This document shows, piece by piece, positions 1 to 7,522 of a DNA stretch of 64,000 nt. Under the pieces are notes generated by a model. The model was given only the letters and a program-made list of their open reading frames with translations. It was not told the DNA's origin and made no database searches. A program made the translations under genes and the position numbers. The stretch's first letter is position 1; each line of letters begins with the position of its first letter. This stretch comes from Mycobacterium sp. HUMS_12744610 (lineage in GTDB: Bacteria; Actinomycetota; Actinomycetes; Mycobacteriales; Mycobacteriaceae): NCBI RefSeq assembly GCF_041206865.1, contig NZ_JBGEDP010000001.1, positions 4,464,001 through 4,528,000 on the forward strand, written 5' to 3'.

Positions 1-305
1 GAACGTCGGGTCAGGAAGGGGCGCACCGCGATCAACTGGATGGCGAGCATCGCGCAGGCGGTCGCGATTGCCGCGGTTGCGCCCGCCGGCGGCGGACTAG
101 GCACGACGACCGCCGCGATCAGGATTGCGAAAACGACCTCGATGCTGTTGAGCGCGCGGAACACCAGGCGCCCGATCCCCAGGCCGATCTGCGTCGTCAC
201 GTTGGGTGCGCGGAACTTCAGCGGTGCTTCCAGAAACGAGATGGCGAGCACCATGCCCAGCCACACGAAGGCCACGGCGACGACGATCGATGGTTGGCTG
301 CTCAT
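1..305 (-). CDS. Conserved membrane protein (C-terminus off window)
   Basis: The minus strand reads MSSQPSIVVAVAF..., with hydrophobic stretches at about residues 5-25, 50-70 and 75-95 and a conserved-looking loop EAPLKFRAP. The frame stays open to the window edge, so the protein is incomplete. The start codon at 303-305 overlaps the stop of the upstream ferredoxin-regulator gene in an ATGA, so the two are almost certainly co-transcribed and translationally coupled. I recognise it only as a small mycobacterial integral membrane protein. The function is unknown. Confidence 0.7.
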   Translation of the reverse strand, partial: MSSQPSIVVAVAFVWLGMVLAISFLEAPLKFRAPNVTTQIGLGIGRLVFRALNSIEVVFAILIAAVVVPSPPPAGATAAIATACAMLAIQLIAVRPFLTRR

Positions 306-1312
306 CTGGAATCTGCCTGCGGGGTCAGGTGGGCCAGGCACAGATCCGGTTCGACGAACGCGTCCAGTCGGTCGACGGCCACCAGCCCCGCCGGGCTCTC
401 CACCACTCCTTGCATGAGGCCGAGGTGAACGGGACACACGATCTCGGCCCGGGCCTCGGCGAGTTCGAGGAAGGGACAGTGCCGCAAGCCGATCTTCCAC
501 TCGCCGCGACGCTCGGGCGCGAATCCGAGCTCGTCGAGAACGCCGACGAGCTGTTCGACCGATTCGTTTACGCCCGTCCTTCCTCCCTGCGGCACCGAGC
601 CTTTCAGCTGCGTCCCCCACGCACGGCCCGCGGCGTGCGCCTTGGCGCCCGGGGCGTCACCGGCGGCGAGGCCCGCCGCGAGTATCTCGGCGAGCAGCCG
701 GTAACGGCGCGGTCCGCCGCGGTCCATCTGCGCGATGGCACGGAACATCAGGGCCGGTCGTCCGGGTCGATTGACGTCGGGCTCGACATGTTCCACCCGG
801 CCGTCGCTCACCAGCGTGTCGAGGTGGAGGCGGGCGGTGTTCGGATGCACGTCCAGCACTTCGGCGATCGCGTTGATGCTCATCGGGCCGGGCGCCGCCT
901 TCAATACGCGCAGCACGTCACGACGGCGATCGGGCTGCCCATCGGCTGACATACCGACCGTGTTCACGCTCCCGGCGCGCCTGGGCAGGCCGGCCACCAG
1001 CGGTGTGTCGACGCCGAGCGGACCCATCTTGGCCGCCCCGCCGGGTGATCCGACGGGCTCGTCCCGGCCGGGCAGGGTTTCGGAGAAGAACGCCGCGTTG
1101 TCGGCCTGGTAGGGCTGCAGCTCCGCGGGCAGGTCGTCCTCGTAGTAGATCGCCTGGACGGGGCAGACCGGTTCGCACGCCCCGCAGTCCACACATTCGT
1201 CGGGATGGATGTAGAGGGCCCGACCGCCCTCGTAGATGCAGTCGACCGGGCATTCCTCCACGCAGGCCCGGTCCATCACGTCAACACAGGGCTTCCCAAT
1301 CACGTATGTCAT
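302..1312 (-). CDS. 7Fe ferredoxin fused to HTH regulator
   Basis: Residues 1-110 are an FdxA-type ferredoxin: MTYVIGKPCVDVMDRACVEE opens the domain, and cysteines at 9, 17, 21 and 25 plus a CVDCGACEPVCP cluster match a 3Fe-4S/4Fe-4S pair. From about residue 121 (MSADGQPDRR) the frame continues without a stop into a winged HTH regulator (MSINAIAEVLDVHPNTARLH). This ends in a cysteine region, HCPFLELAEA then VCPVHLGL, typical of SufR-like regulators whose cysteines bind an Fe-S cluster. Such domains are normally separate genes. Here they form one 336-residue frame, either a true fusion or a lost stop codon. An internal ATG at the HTH start could still make the regulator alone. A palindrome just upstream suggests autoregulation. 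The role inferred is redox or nitrogen-oxide sensing coupled to electron transfer. Confidence 0.8.
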   Translation of the reverse strand: MTYVIGKPCVDVMDRACVEECPVDCIYEGGRALYIHPDECVDCGACEPVCPVQAIYYEDDLPAELQPYQADNAAFFSETLPGRDEPVGSPGGAAKMGPLGVDTPLVAGLPRRAGSVNTVGMSADGQPDRRRDVLRVLKAAPGPMSINAIAEVLDVHPNTARLHLDTLVSDGRVEHVEPDVNRPGRPALMFRAIAQMDRGGPRRYRLLAEILAAGLAAGDAPGAKAHAAGRAWGTQLKGSVPQGGRTGVNESVEQLVGVLDELGFAPERRGEWKIGLRHCPFLELAEARAEIVCPVHLGLMQGVVESPAGLVAVDRLDAFVEPDLCLAHLTPQADSR

Positions 1313-1320
1313 GGCCTAGA

Positions 1321-1346
1321 GTTTACACAATCCGATTTGTATAAAC
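1321..1346. promoter_or_regulatory. Palindromic operator between divergent genes
   Basis: Arms GTTTACACAA and TTGTATAAAC are inverted repeats with 9 of 10 positions matching, separated by a 6-bp spacer. The site ends 8 bp before the ferredoxin-HTH start codon and lies between that gene and the plus-strand multicopper-oxidase remnant. The position suits an operator for the adjacent HTH protein or an FNR/CRP-like factor. No promoter hexamers are assigned. Confidence 0.6.
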
Positions 1347-1440
1347 TAGAACTTGTGCGAGATCCGATGACCGACAACAAATCCGACGCCCGGTACGAGG
1401 CGGCGCCCCCGCCGCGGTCCGACCGCGGCGATGAGGCCGT

Positions 1441-1750
1441 GCAGGGACACTGGCCGCCTGGGTAGGCGAGCGCGTGCGCATCTGGGTAGCTGGCCGCCGG
1501 ACCGAATCGGGGCAGCTCCTTCCATGTAGGGGGCCAGTTCGACACCGTCTGGCCCGAGGGCGACTACCGGCTCCGCCGGAGCGCGGGCGACTCCCAGATG
1601 CTCGGCTTGTTCACGGCCCGAAGCGGATTCGGCGAACTGACCTTCCTACAAACCGGCCGATACCCCTTCGTCTCACACGTGATGCTCGATGCCGGGCGCG
1701 GCGCCCACGGCGTCATCGAGGTGACCGGCTCATACCGCGCGACCGGCGGA
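1441..1750 (+). pseudogene. Multicopper oxidase / NirK-like C-terminal remnant
   Basis: Frame 1 reads VGERVRIWVA at about 1462. After a frameshift near 1490, frame 2 continues PNRGSSFHVGGQFDTVWPEG and later GRYPFVSHVMLDAGRGAHG. The order 'GERVRIWV ... SSFHV-GGQFDTV ... YPFVSHxM-DAxRGAHG' is the C-terminal cupredoxin domain of copper nitrite reductase-like multicopper oxidases. The N-terminal two thirds are absent, although an ATG at 1367 could be the old start. It is divergent from the ferredoxin-regulator across the palindrome at 1321, so it may once have been its target. It is not functional. Confidence 0.6.
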
Positions 1751-2125
1751 TCAGCGATTGCGACCGGGCGTGTCAGCGAGCCATGCCGCCAGGACGGCCG
1801 CCTGACTGTGCTCGACATCGCGGGTGGCCGTCAGCAAAACCACGTCCGTCTCGTCGGCGATCGCTTTGAGGTGCTCGACAGCCGTACGCCGTTCCGGCGA
1901 CTTCAATTCCGCCACATACCGGCGCCGGAACTCCGCGAACTTCCCGGGATCATGCGAATACCACTTGCGTAGCTCGGTCGAGGGCGCAACGTCACGCAAC
2001 CACTCGGTCAGATCGAGCGCTTCCTTCTTGATGCCGCGTGGCCAGACCCGGTCAACCAGGACGCGTGCGCCGTCGGACGGCGAAACCTCGTCGTAAACCC
2101 TGCGGTAGGAAACATGACCACTCAT
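1751..2125 (-). CDS. DUF488 (YeaO-like) family protein
   Basis: This 124-residue protein carries the family signature VDRVWPRG near residue 25, followed by WLRDVAPSTELRKWYSHDP, a match to DUF488/YeaO proteins in sequence and length. A purine-rich GGGGTGA precedes the ATG at 2125. The catalytic role is unknown, and these are small cytosolic proteins of uncertain function. The 3' end abuts the multicopper-oxidase remnant on the other strand. Confidence 0.85.
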   Translation of the reverse strand: MSGHVSYRRVYDEVSPSDGARVLVDRVWPRGIKKEALDLTEWLRDVAPSTELRKWYSHDPGKFAEFRRRYVAELKSPERRTAVEHLKAIADETDVVLLTATRDVEHSQAAVLAAWLADTPGRNR

Positions 2126-2280
2126 CGTTCACCCCAGTCGATCCCATCGGTAAGTCTAGTGGGACAGCGCTGAAAAAGCGGCCCCAGCGGCCGGGGGCGA
2201 ACAGCTTTGACGATGCCCCGACCGCAAACTCCCACTCTCGACGGCTGCGCGGAGGCCGTCACCGCGCACCGGGCCGACCG
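2126..2280. other. Short intergenic spacer
   Basis: This spacer separates the DUF488 start from the amidase stop. It contains a GC-rich stretch (about 2170-2192) that can fold imperfectly and might terminate the upstream amidase transcript. No gene is seen. Confidence 0.3.
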
Positions 2281-3462
2281 TCAAACCCGGTTGCGCATCG
2301 GCGAAAATCGCTCGAGTTGCACGGGCGGCTCGGTGTCCGACGGCGACGGCACCGCACGCGCAACACCGTCGATCACGCTGACGACCACCTGCTTGCCACG
2401 CTCCTTGTTCAGCGTGCCGTGTTGAAAATTCTGGACGACCCACCCGGGCTCCTGGATTTCGGCACTGGTCGGGAGCCCCAGCGCGCTGTGCTCGAAACCC
2501 AAAGCACCCCAAGCGGTGTAGATGGAGCCGGCGACGGGTTGCGCCCCGGTGTCCGGTGACCAGTACACCGCCCCCTTCTGGAAGACGACGTAGCGAGTCG
2601 CGCCCATCCCGGTCGATTCGGGTGACGACGGTGCGCCCAGTGCGCTGTTCATGCCGCCCATCTCCTGCCAGCGGTCATAGATCGCGGTGCCCTGCAGCGA
2701 CTGCGCCAACTCCTCGGCGCTGGGACGCTTGTTGAACCGCGCTGCGATGTCGCGGATCTGGTCCATCAAGCCATAACCGACCTGGCCGGGGCAGTCGGTA
2801 TCGCTGACGTCGCGGTGGGCGAAAATGGTCGGCAGGCCCACGGTGGCACCCAGAGGGAAACGGGTGTACGGACCGCCCTCCGAGGTGAGCGGGACACTGC
2901 CCAGCGGGTCGATGCCGTCCAGGGCGAGCCGCCACCCGAGCAGGCGCCCGACGGTGCGCACCTGAACGGGCGTGGGGCCCACCGCGTCGAAATCACCGAT
3001 CATGCACACGGCCCAGGTGTTGCGGTTGAATCCGCCGGTGTGGGTGCCGTGAACCGATCGGGTCATCCCGCCGAATCGGCCCTCGAACACCTGCCCGTAC
3101 TTGTCCACCAGGGCGTTGTAGGCGATGTCCGGCCAGCCGAGAGTGCGGGTGTGGTAGGCGTAGATCGACCGCACCATCGCCGCCGAATCCTGCCGGCCGT
3201 AATCGTTCACCCCGGCGGTGTGGTGCACGACGCCCGCCTTGATTCCGTTGTCATACACGGGCGCTCGGCCACGAATCGACTCGTCGGCACCCCACTCGCC
3301 ACGACCGATGATGTTGAGCGCCCGCCCGGGCGCTCCGAGCTCGGCAACCAGGCTCGTATCAGCCCCCGCGCTGGGCGCCTCGGCAAACCCGGACGCGCCA
3401 GTGCCCAAACCGAGCACAAGCGGTGCAGCCGCAGCGTATTTGAGCACACTACGGCGGGACAC
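2281..3462 (-). CDS. Tat-exported N-acetylmuramoyl-L-alanine amidase with LGFP repeats
   Basis: The frame is open much further upstream, but the protein-like part begins at GTG 3462 (V-SRRSVLKYAAAAPLVLGLG), a twin-arginine signal peptide ending near AxA. GTG 3492 is an alternative start. The catalytic domain is Amidase_2/PGRP-like: zinc-ligand histidines appear in VVHHTAGVNDY and IFAHRDVSDTDCPG. The C-terminal 120 residues contain LGFP repeats (MNSALGAPSSPE, HSALGLPTSAEI) that anchor proteins in the mycolate-arabinogalactan wall. It is predicted to cleave the amide bond between MurNAc and the stem peptide outside the membrane. The domain set resembles mycobacterial cell-wall amidases of this class. 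Confidence 0.85.
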   Translation of the reverse strand: MSRRSVLKYAAAAPLVLGLGTGASGFAEAPSAGADTSLVAELGAPGRALNIIGRGEWGADESIRGRAPVYDNGIKAGVVHHTAGVNDYGRQDSAAMVRSIYAYHTRTLGWPDIAYNALVDKYGQVFEGRFGGMTRSVHGTHTGGFNRNTWAVCMIGDFDAVGPTPVQVRTVGRLLGWRLALDGIDPLGSVPLTSEGGPYTRFPLGATVGLPTIFAHRDVSDTDCPGQVGYGLMDQIRDIAARFNKRPSAEELAQSLQGTAIYDRWQEMGGMNSALGAPSSPESTGMGATRYVVFQKGAVYWSPDTGAQPVAGSIYTAWGALGFEHSALGLPTSAEIQEPGWVVQNFQHGTLNKERGKQVVVSVIDGVARAVPSPSDTEPPVQLERFSPMRNRV

Positions 3463-3996
3463 CGCCGTCGAGCACCCGCACCAATCACGCACGGCGACAC
3501 GATAACTCGGGACACCCCTATTTGACGTGCGACCCGCCGCAGCCAACCCCGCCGGCGAGTAACGGGAATCGTAGCGATGCCGACGGCACTCGCGGGCGGA
3601 CGCCCATACCAATGTGGGATTCTTCGCGGCCGAACAGCGCGTCGTCTGCCATTGACCGGCGAGCGCTTGGAAGCGGGCAGAAGCCATGGCCGGCAACGAC
3701 GATGAGATCTCGCTCGATGTCGCCAGGCGGTTGAGGAAACGACCGTCGCTGTTTCCTTCGGCCGGATTTCGGCACGGTCGCCCCACCCGGCGCTCACCCC
3801 TGCTGACTCCTCCTCGGGTAACCGCGCCGCGATGACTGTCGATGACCGCCTGGTAAGCGTCAGGGAGCCAGGACATCGAAACAACTCGACCGTTGATCCA
3901 TGTCAGCGCCTGCCGCGGGGTAAGCCCGGTATCACCAAGTCAGATGCGCCCGAAAGCATACGCGGGAGGTTGCCAGCGACGTGGCATACTAGTGGC
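3463..3996. other. Intergenic region, no convincing gene
   Basis: About 530 bp lie between the divergent amidase and antitoxin genes. Open frames occur on both strands but resemble nothing I know, and they are in-frame extensions of neighbours. Just before the antitoxin start there is a TGGCAT-ACTAG-TGGCAT repeat. Its CATACT could act as a -10 box for a leaderless transcript. Confidence 0.4.
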
Positions 3997-4233
3997 ATGA
4001 ATCGCATACGCCTGAGCACTACGGTCGACGCTGGACTGTTAAGCAGCGCACGCAGCATTCGAGCAGGAATCACTGACGCAGTCCTCATCGATGAGGCCCT
4101 GGGCGCTTTACTTGCCCGTCACCGATCGGCCGAGGTGGATGCGGGGTATGCGGCCTACGACAAGCACCCGATTGATGAGCCAGACGAATGGGGCGACCTA
4201 GCGTCGTGGCGGCGAGCGGCCGCGGACTCGTGA
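3997..4233 (+). CDS. MazE-like antitoxin
   Basis: This 78-residue protein starts [15 protein letters not shown], a short beta strand and helix typical of ribbon-helix-helix antitoxins. The acidic tail ([12 protein letters not shown]) is the kind that wraps the MazF toxin. The ATG at 3997 is preferred over an in-frame start 165 bp upstream because the RHH fold begins here. Its TGA overlaps the toxin GTG by four bases (4230-4233), giving translational coupling. It is predicted to bind and neutralise the downstream endoribonuclease and repress the operon. Confidence 0.75.
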   Translation: MNRIRLSTTVDAGLLSSARSIRAGITDAVLIDEALGALLARHRSAEVDAGYAAYDKHPIDEPDEWGDLASWRRAAADS

Positions 4234-4559
4234 GCGCACTTCCGGCACGCGCAGAGGTGTGGTGGTGTGAGATGGCCGAGATCGGCCGGCGTCCAGTCGT
4301 TGTGCTGTCGCGCGACGCAGCCATCCCCCGGCTTAAGCGCGCACTCGTCGCACCGTGCACCACCACCATCCGGGGTTTGGCCAGCGAGGTTGTTCTCGAA
4401 CCTGGTTCCGACCCGATCCCACGCCGTTCCGCAGTGAATCTGGACTCGGTCGAAAGTGTCTCGGTCGGGGTGTTGGTGAATCGGCTTGGCCGACTCGCCG
4501 AGACGCGCATGCGCGCCATCTGCACCGCTCTCGAAGTCGCCGTCGACTGCTCCGGTTGA
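4230..4559 (+). CDS. MazF/PemK-family endoribonuclease toxin
   Basis: This protein of about 109 residues carries the MazF core: E-V-W-W at the N-terminus, [10 protein letters not shown], then [13 protein letters not shown], which matches the conserved arginine and Thr/Ser active-site strand, followed by [13 protein letters not shown] and IGRL-like segments. The GTG start overlaps the antitoxin stop. MazF toxins cut single-stranded RNA at short motifs and stop growth. The pair lies at the chromosome side of the tRNA fragment at 4619. Confidence 0.8.
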   Translation: MSALPARAEVWWCEMAEIGRRPVVVLSRDAAIPRLKRALVAPCTTTIRGLASEVVLEPGSDPIPRRSAVNLDSVESVSVGVLVNRLGRLAETRMRAICTALEVAVDCSG

Positions 4560-4618
4560 CGCGTAAGCGATTTCGAGGGCCGGGGGCGACGAGATCGAAC
4601 AACGACATTTAGGTTTCT

Positions 4619-4647
4619 TGGTGGAGCTAAGGGGACTCGAACCCCTG
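4619..4647 (-). other. 3' end of a tRNA-Ala gene (possible att scar)
   Basis: Read on the minus strand this is a T-arm (GGGGTTCGAGTCCCC) followed by acceptor strand TAGCTCC and discriminator A. The U in TAGCTCC matches the G3:U70 identity pair of tRNA-Ala. There is no anticodon or D arm adjacent, so it is a fragment. Integrases often leave such 3' tRNA ends at island borders. The plus strand reads VELRGLEPL, a common spurious ORF from tRNA ends. No second copy is present in the window. Confidence 0.6.
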
Positions 4648-4865
4648 GATTCGGTGCGTGGCAGCTTCTCTAGCTGCGTCTTTGATGTTTTTCGATCGAT
4701 TTCAGTGCTGTTCATCACCTGCGGATTTCGGTTCGGCATGTTGACGGCGTCAACGCGGCGGACCGCCCCCATAGACGGCGTGTTCTCCGCACGCCGCCCC
4801 AATTAGGGACTGTCATCTGCAACCGTAGTTCGTTAATATTGACCAAAGAAAGGTGGTGATTGACA

Positions 4866-5681
4866 GTGGCGCGAGTCATCCCACGCTCGGTCGCCGACGT
4901 GGTCGAGCAGCTCGAACTCGACGGCGACCTAGTCGTGACGTCAGATCGGCTGGCCGCGGTCATGCGCCAAGTCGGGCTCGACGGTGACGAAGCGGCGACA
5001 CAGCGCCTCGCCTACGAACTCCAGCGCGGCGGCTGGCTGGGAAAACTGCGCACCCGCCACGCTTGGGAGTTCCTTCCCGGGGCGCGCGGCGGTGCCTACG
5101 GCTCCGGGGACCGCTTCATCGAATTTCGCGCGCAGCGCGCCGTGGACCCTGATTGGCGCGGCGTGCTGGCAATGGAAACGGCTGCATCCCTCCTTGGGCT
5201 GGCCCAACGGTTACCGGAGCAAGAAGTCGTCGCCCTCCCGGCCGAGCAACCCTTTCCTAAAGCACTCGCCGGTGATTGGCGCTACGTCCGCATCGAGTTG
5301 CCCGAGGCCGGGCTGACGACGGTCAACGGATTGCCGTCGTGGAACCTCGAAGGACTCATCGTCGGTATCGCGGTGCGCCCGTCGGCCTACAAGGACGCGG
5401 CTGGCCTGGGTCAGTGGCTGCCGGATGCCGTCGCGCGCGTGAACCTCGATACCGTCATCGGCTTGCTGAAGACTAGGCCGCGTGCAGCGGCGCAGCGTGC
5501 CGCATACCTTCTCGGGTCGGCAGGCAACAACGACGCCCGAGCCGCGATCGTCGCCACCTACCCAGCGACAGAGACGGTCTGGCTTGGACCGCGTGTCGCC
5601 GGTGCAGGTTTCTTCGACGCCGAGACCAACGTCAATGACACTCTGCTGCACCGATACCTCACCGTAGGCACCGGATCGTGA
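4866..5681 (+). CDS. abiEi: AbiEi-family type IV antitoxin
   Basis: This protein of about 271 residues has an N-terminal winged-helix region (TSDRLAAVMRQVGLDGDEAATQRLAYELQRGGWL) of the AbiEi_4 type. The C-terminal domain is of the kind that in the family blocks AbiEii. GTG 4866 follows the AGGTGGTG ribosome-binding site at 4851-4858; TTG 4860 is an alternative. The stop overlaps the abiEii GTG by four bases. The antitoxin is intact while its toxin is interrupted, so the pair cannot now act as a toxin-antitoxin or phage-abortive system. Confidence 0.8.
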   Translation: MARVIPRSVADVVEQLELDGDLVVTSDRLAAVMRQVGLDGDEAATQRLAYELQRGGWLGKLRTRHAWEFLPGARGGAYGSGDRFIEFRAQRAVDPDWRGVLAMETAASLLGLAQRLPEQEVVALPAEQPFPKALAGDWRYVRIELPEAGLTTVNGLPSWNLEGLIVGIAVRPSAYKDAAGLGQWLPDAVARVNLDTVIGLLKTRPRAAAQRAAYLLGSAGNNDARAAIVATYPATETVWLGPRVAGAGFFDAETNVNDTLLHRYLTVGTGS

Positions 5682-5999
5682 CCCGGATTACCGAGGGGCA
5701 CCTCGCGCGCCACTATCAAGGCGTCAGGGGTGGACGCGATGCCGCTCTTCTCGACATCGCCCAAGATCACGCGCTGCATCTGCTTCACAACGCCGGGCTC
5801 TTCGCACGCGGCCTGGTTTTCAAGGGCGGCACCGCGCTGCGAAAGTTCAGGGCGGGCAACGCTGGCCGTTTCTCGACCGACCTCGACTTCGCCGCGCCCG
5901 ATGAGGAGGTGGCGCTCGCCGCTTTGCAGGCTCTCGACGGCGTCGATGTCGACGACTTCATTTTCGCGATTGAAAATCTCGGTGACGACGGTCGGCGTG
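5678..5999 (+). pseudogene. abiEii: abiEii toxin, 5' part (split by IS21)
   Basis: It encodes the nucleotidyltransferase core of AbiEii: LLHNAGLFARGLVFKGGTAL and then RFSTDLDFA, the GG...DxD signature. The frame breaks at base 5999 where the IS21-family element begins. Removing 6000-19065 and one copy of the GCGTG duplication rejoins the frame exactly (GRR-GDLL) with the part at 19071. The result is a 295-residue protein, the usual AbiEii length. Confidence 0.85.
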
Positions 6000-6094
6000 T
6001 GTCATTTGCCACGATAATGGGACCACCGGTTGGCCAGTATCTATGGACCACCTGTTTGGCTCATTGGGGATGATCGGTGGTCGTCGGGCTGGTG

Positions 6095-6223
6095 TCAACT
6101 GCGCGCGGGTTTCTGGCGGCGTCGGTAGGACTGTCCTTCGATGATGAGTTCGTGTGCTGTCGAGGTGATTCTGTCGACAGCCGATTGGGCCAGCAGGGGG
6201 TCGGTCATGACGGCCAGCCATTC
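6095..6223 (-). pseudogene. istB: istB, 3' part
   Basis: It encodes the C-terminal 42 residues of the IS21 ATPase subunit, EWLAVMTDPLLAQSAVDR through ELIIEG and RRRQKPARS. It continues in frame from GAT at 16628-16630 once the transposon at 6224-16627 is removed. The full istB would be 258 residues. Confidence 0.8.
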
Positions 6224-6313
6224 AACTGGAGCTGGCACATGTTCGTTATGACCGATTTCCCCTGCTAGCTGGACTTTCGACTGCTCTGCGTGTCGCATCG
6301 ATCTTCAAGGCAT

Positions 6314-6323
6314 TATCGCGATA
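6314..6323. promoter_or_regulatory. Palindrome TATCGCGATA upstream of recombinase 1
   Basis: A perfect 10-bp palindrome lies about 40 bp before the first recombinase start, in the only long leader of the operon. It could be an operator for one of the element's own HTH proteins. No experimental or comparative support is visible in the window. Confidence 0.3.
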
Positions 6324-6362
6324 TGTTAGGTGCTGCCTTAACGAGTTAGGTGGGAAGAAGGT

Positions 6363-7391
6363 GTGCGGGTGGTGGAGGGTCTCCGGCTGATTCCCGGTGG
6401 CGCCGTCCCGGTCGAGCCCGTTGTTAGGGATCCTGTTGTCTTTCAACGGGAATGCGTCGATGCGTTCGTGGCGTCGTGGCGGGCGCGCGGGTTTAGCCCG
6501 GTGACGATCGACAATGACATCGGGTTGTTGGAGCGGACGTTGGCCGCACTGGGGCGTCCGGCGTGGGAGGTCACCAGCGAGGACATCGATCGCGTGGTTG
6601 GCGAGCTGGCGGTGGCGGGCCGTTCGGCGTCGACGCGGCGCGAGTACGTGCAGATCTTCAAGGGGTTTCACCGGTTCCTGCAGGCCCGTAAGGCTGCCGA
6701 GATCGAGGCCGGGTTCGGTGTGCGCTTGGTGTGCCCGGTTGATGAGTTCAACGCTTCACGGCACGTAGGTGACGAGTCGCCGGCGGTCGGGGCGCCGCCG
6801 ACCCCCGACCGGGTGAGCGAGTTCTTCGAGTTCTTGAAGTCGAGGATCGCCACCGCCCGCAAGTACGGTCCGGCCGCGCGGGACTACGCGTTGTTTCGGA
6901 CCCTGTATCACGCTGGGCTGCGATCGGAAGAGTCTGCACTGCTGGAGATAGTGGACGTGCATTTCGGGCGTGGACCGTTCGGCAAGTTGCACGTGCGATT
7001 CGGCAAGGCCGCCCACATGTCCGGTCCTAGGCCGCGGTGGGTGCCGATGCTGGACGGGTTGGACGCGTTGTTGCGGTGGTTTTTGGCCGATGTGCGGCCG
7101 AAGTTTCCGGAGTCGCCGGTGTTGTTTGCCGACGAGTCCGGTGGTCCGCTGAATCGTGGCACGATCCGCAACCGGCTGCGGTATCTGATGGAGCTGGAGG
7201 GCCGACCGGTCGCGGAGCGGTTCAGCCCACACGCGCTGCGTCGCGCTTGCGCGACACACAACTACGAGCGTGGCGTTGATCTGGTGGCGATCCAACAGCT
7301 TTTGGGTCATTGGACGGTGAGTTCGACCATGCGCTATGTGAACTATCAGAAATTGCATCAGACGGGCGCGTCTCCGCTGGTCGCCTGCTGA
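6363..7391 (+). CDS. Tyrosine recombinase 1
   Basis: This is a 342-residue integrase-like protein. The N-terminal SAM-like core-binding domain (FVASWRARGFSPVTIDNDIG) is followed by a catalytic domain with all expected residues: R in AGLRSEE, K in FGKAAHMSG, HALRR, LLGHW and the nucleophile in TMRYVNY. GTG 6363 follows GGAAGAAGG. It is the first gene of the transposon and is predicted to carry out DNA strand exchange together with recombinase 2, as TnpA and TnpB do in Tn554. Confidence 0.85.
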   Translation: MRVVEGLRLIPGGAVPVEPVVRDPVVFQRECVDAFVASWRARGFSPVTIDNDIGLLERTLAALGRPAWEVTSEDIDRVVGELAVAGRSASTRREYVQIFKGFHRFLQARKAAEIEAGFGVRLVCPVDEFNASRHVGDESPAVGAPPTPDRVSEFFEFLKSRIATARKYGPAARDYALFRTLYHAGLRSEESALLEIVDVHFGRGPFGKLHVRFGKAAHMSGPRPRWVPMLDGLDALLRWFLADVRPKFPESPVLFADESGGPLNRGTIRNRLRYLMELEGRPVAERFSPHALRRACATHNYERGVDLVAIQQLLGHWTVSSTMRYVNYQKLHQTGASPLVAC

Positions 7392-7522
7392 AGCAGATCT
7401 GGCTATGGTGTCATGTCGCCTACAGGACAGGGCGTCCCACCTGCATTGCTTGCATATCGCGCCCGTTGGATGCATGATCCTTTCGCCGGACGGTTGCGGG
7501 GATTCAGGTTGGAGGCGGCGTG
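7392..7522. other. Leader between recombinases 1 and 2
   Basis: A 130-bp spacer contains a good GGAGG at 7511-7515. No independent gene is recognised. It is the only sizeable gap within the recombinase operon and may hold a second promoter. Confidence 0.3.

Noticed and set aside
3463..3876. N-terminal extension of the amidase up to 3876
   Set aside because: The extension has no signal-peptide character and would bury the twin-arginine signal 138 residues inside the protein.
4618..4806. ORF beginning VELRGLEPLDS
   Set aside because: The first residues are the translated 3' end of a tRNA gene, a well-known false ORF.
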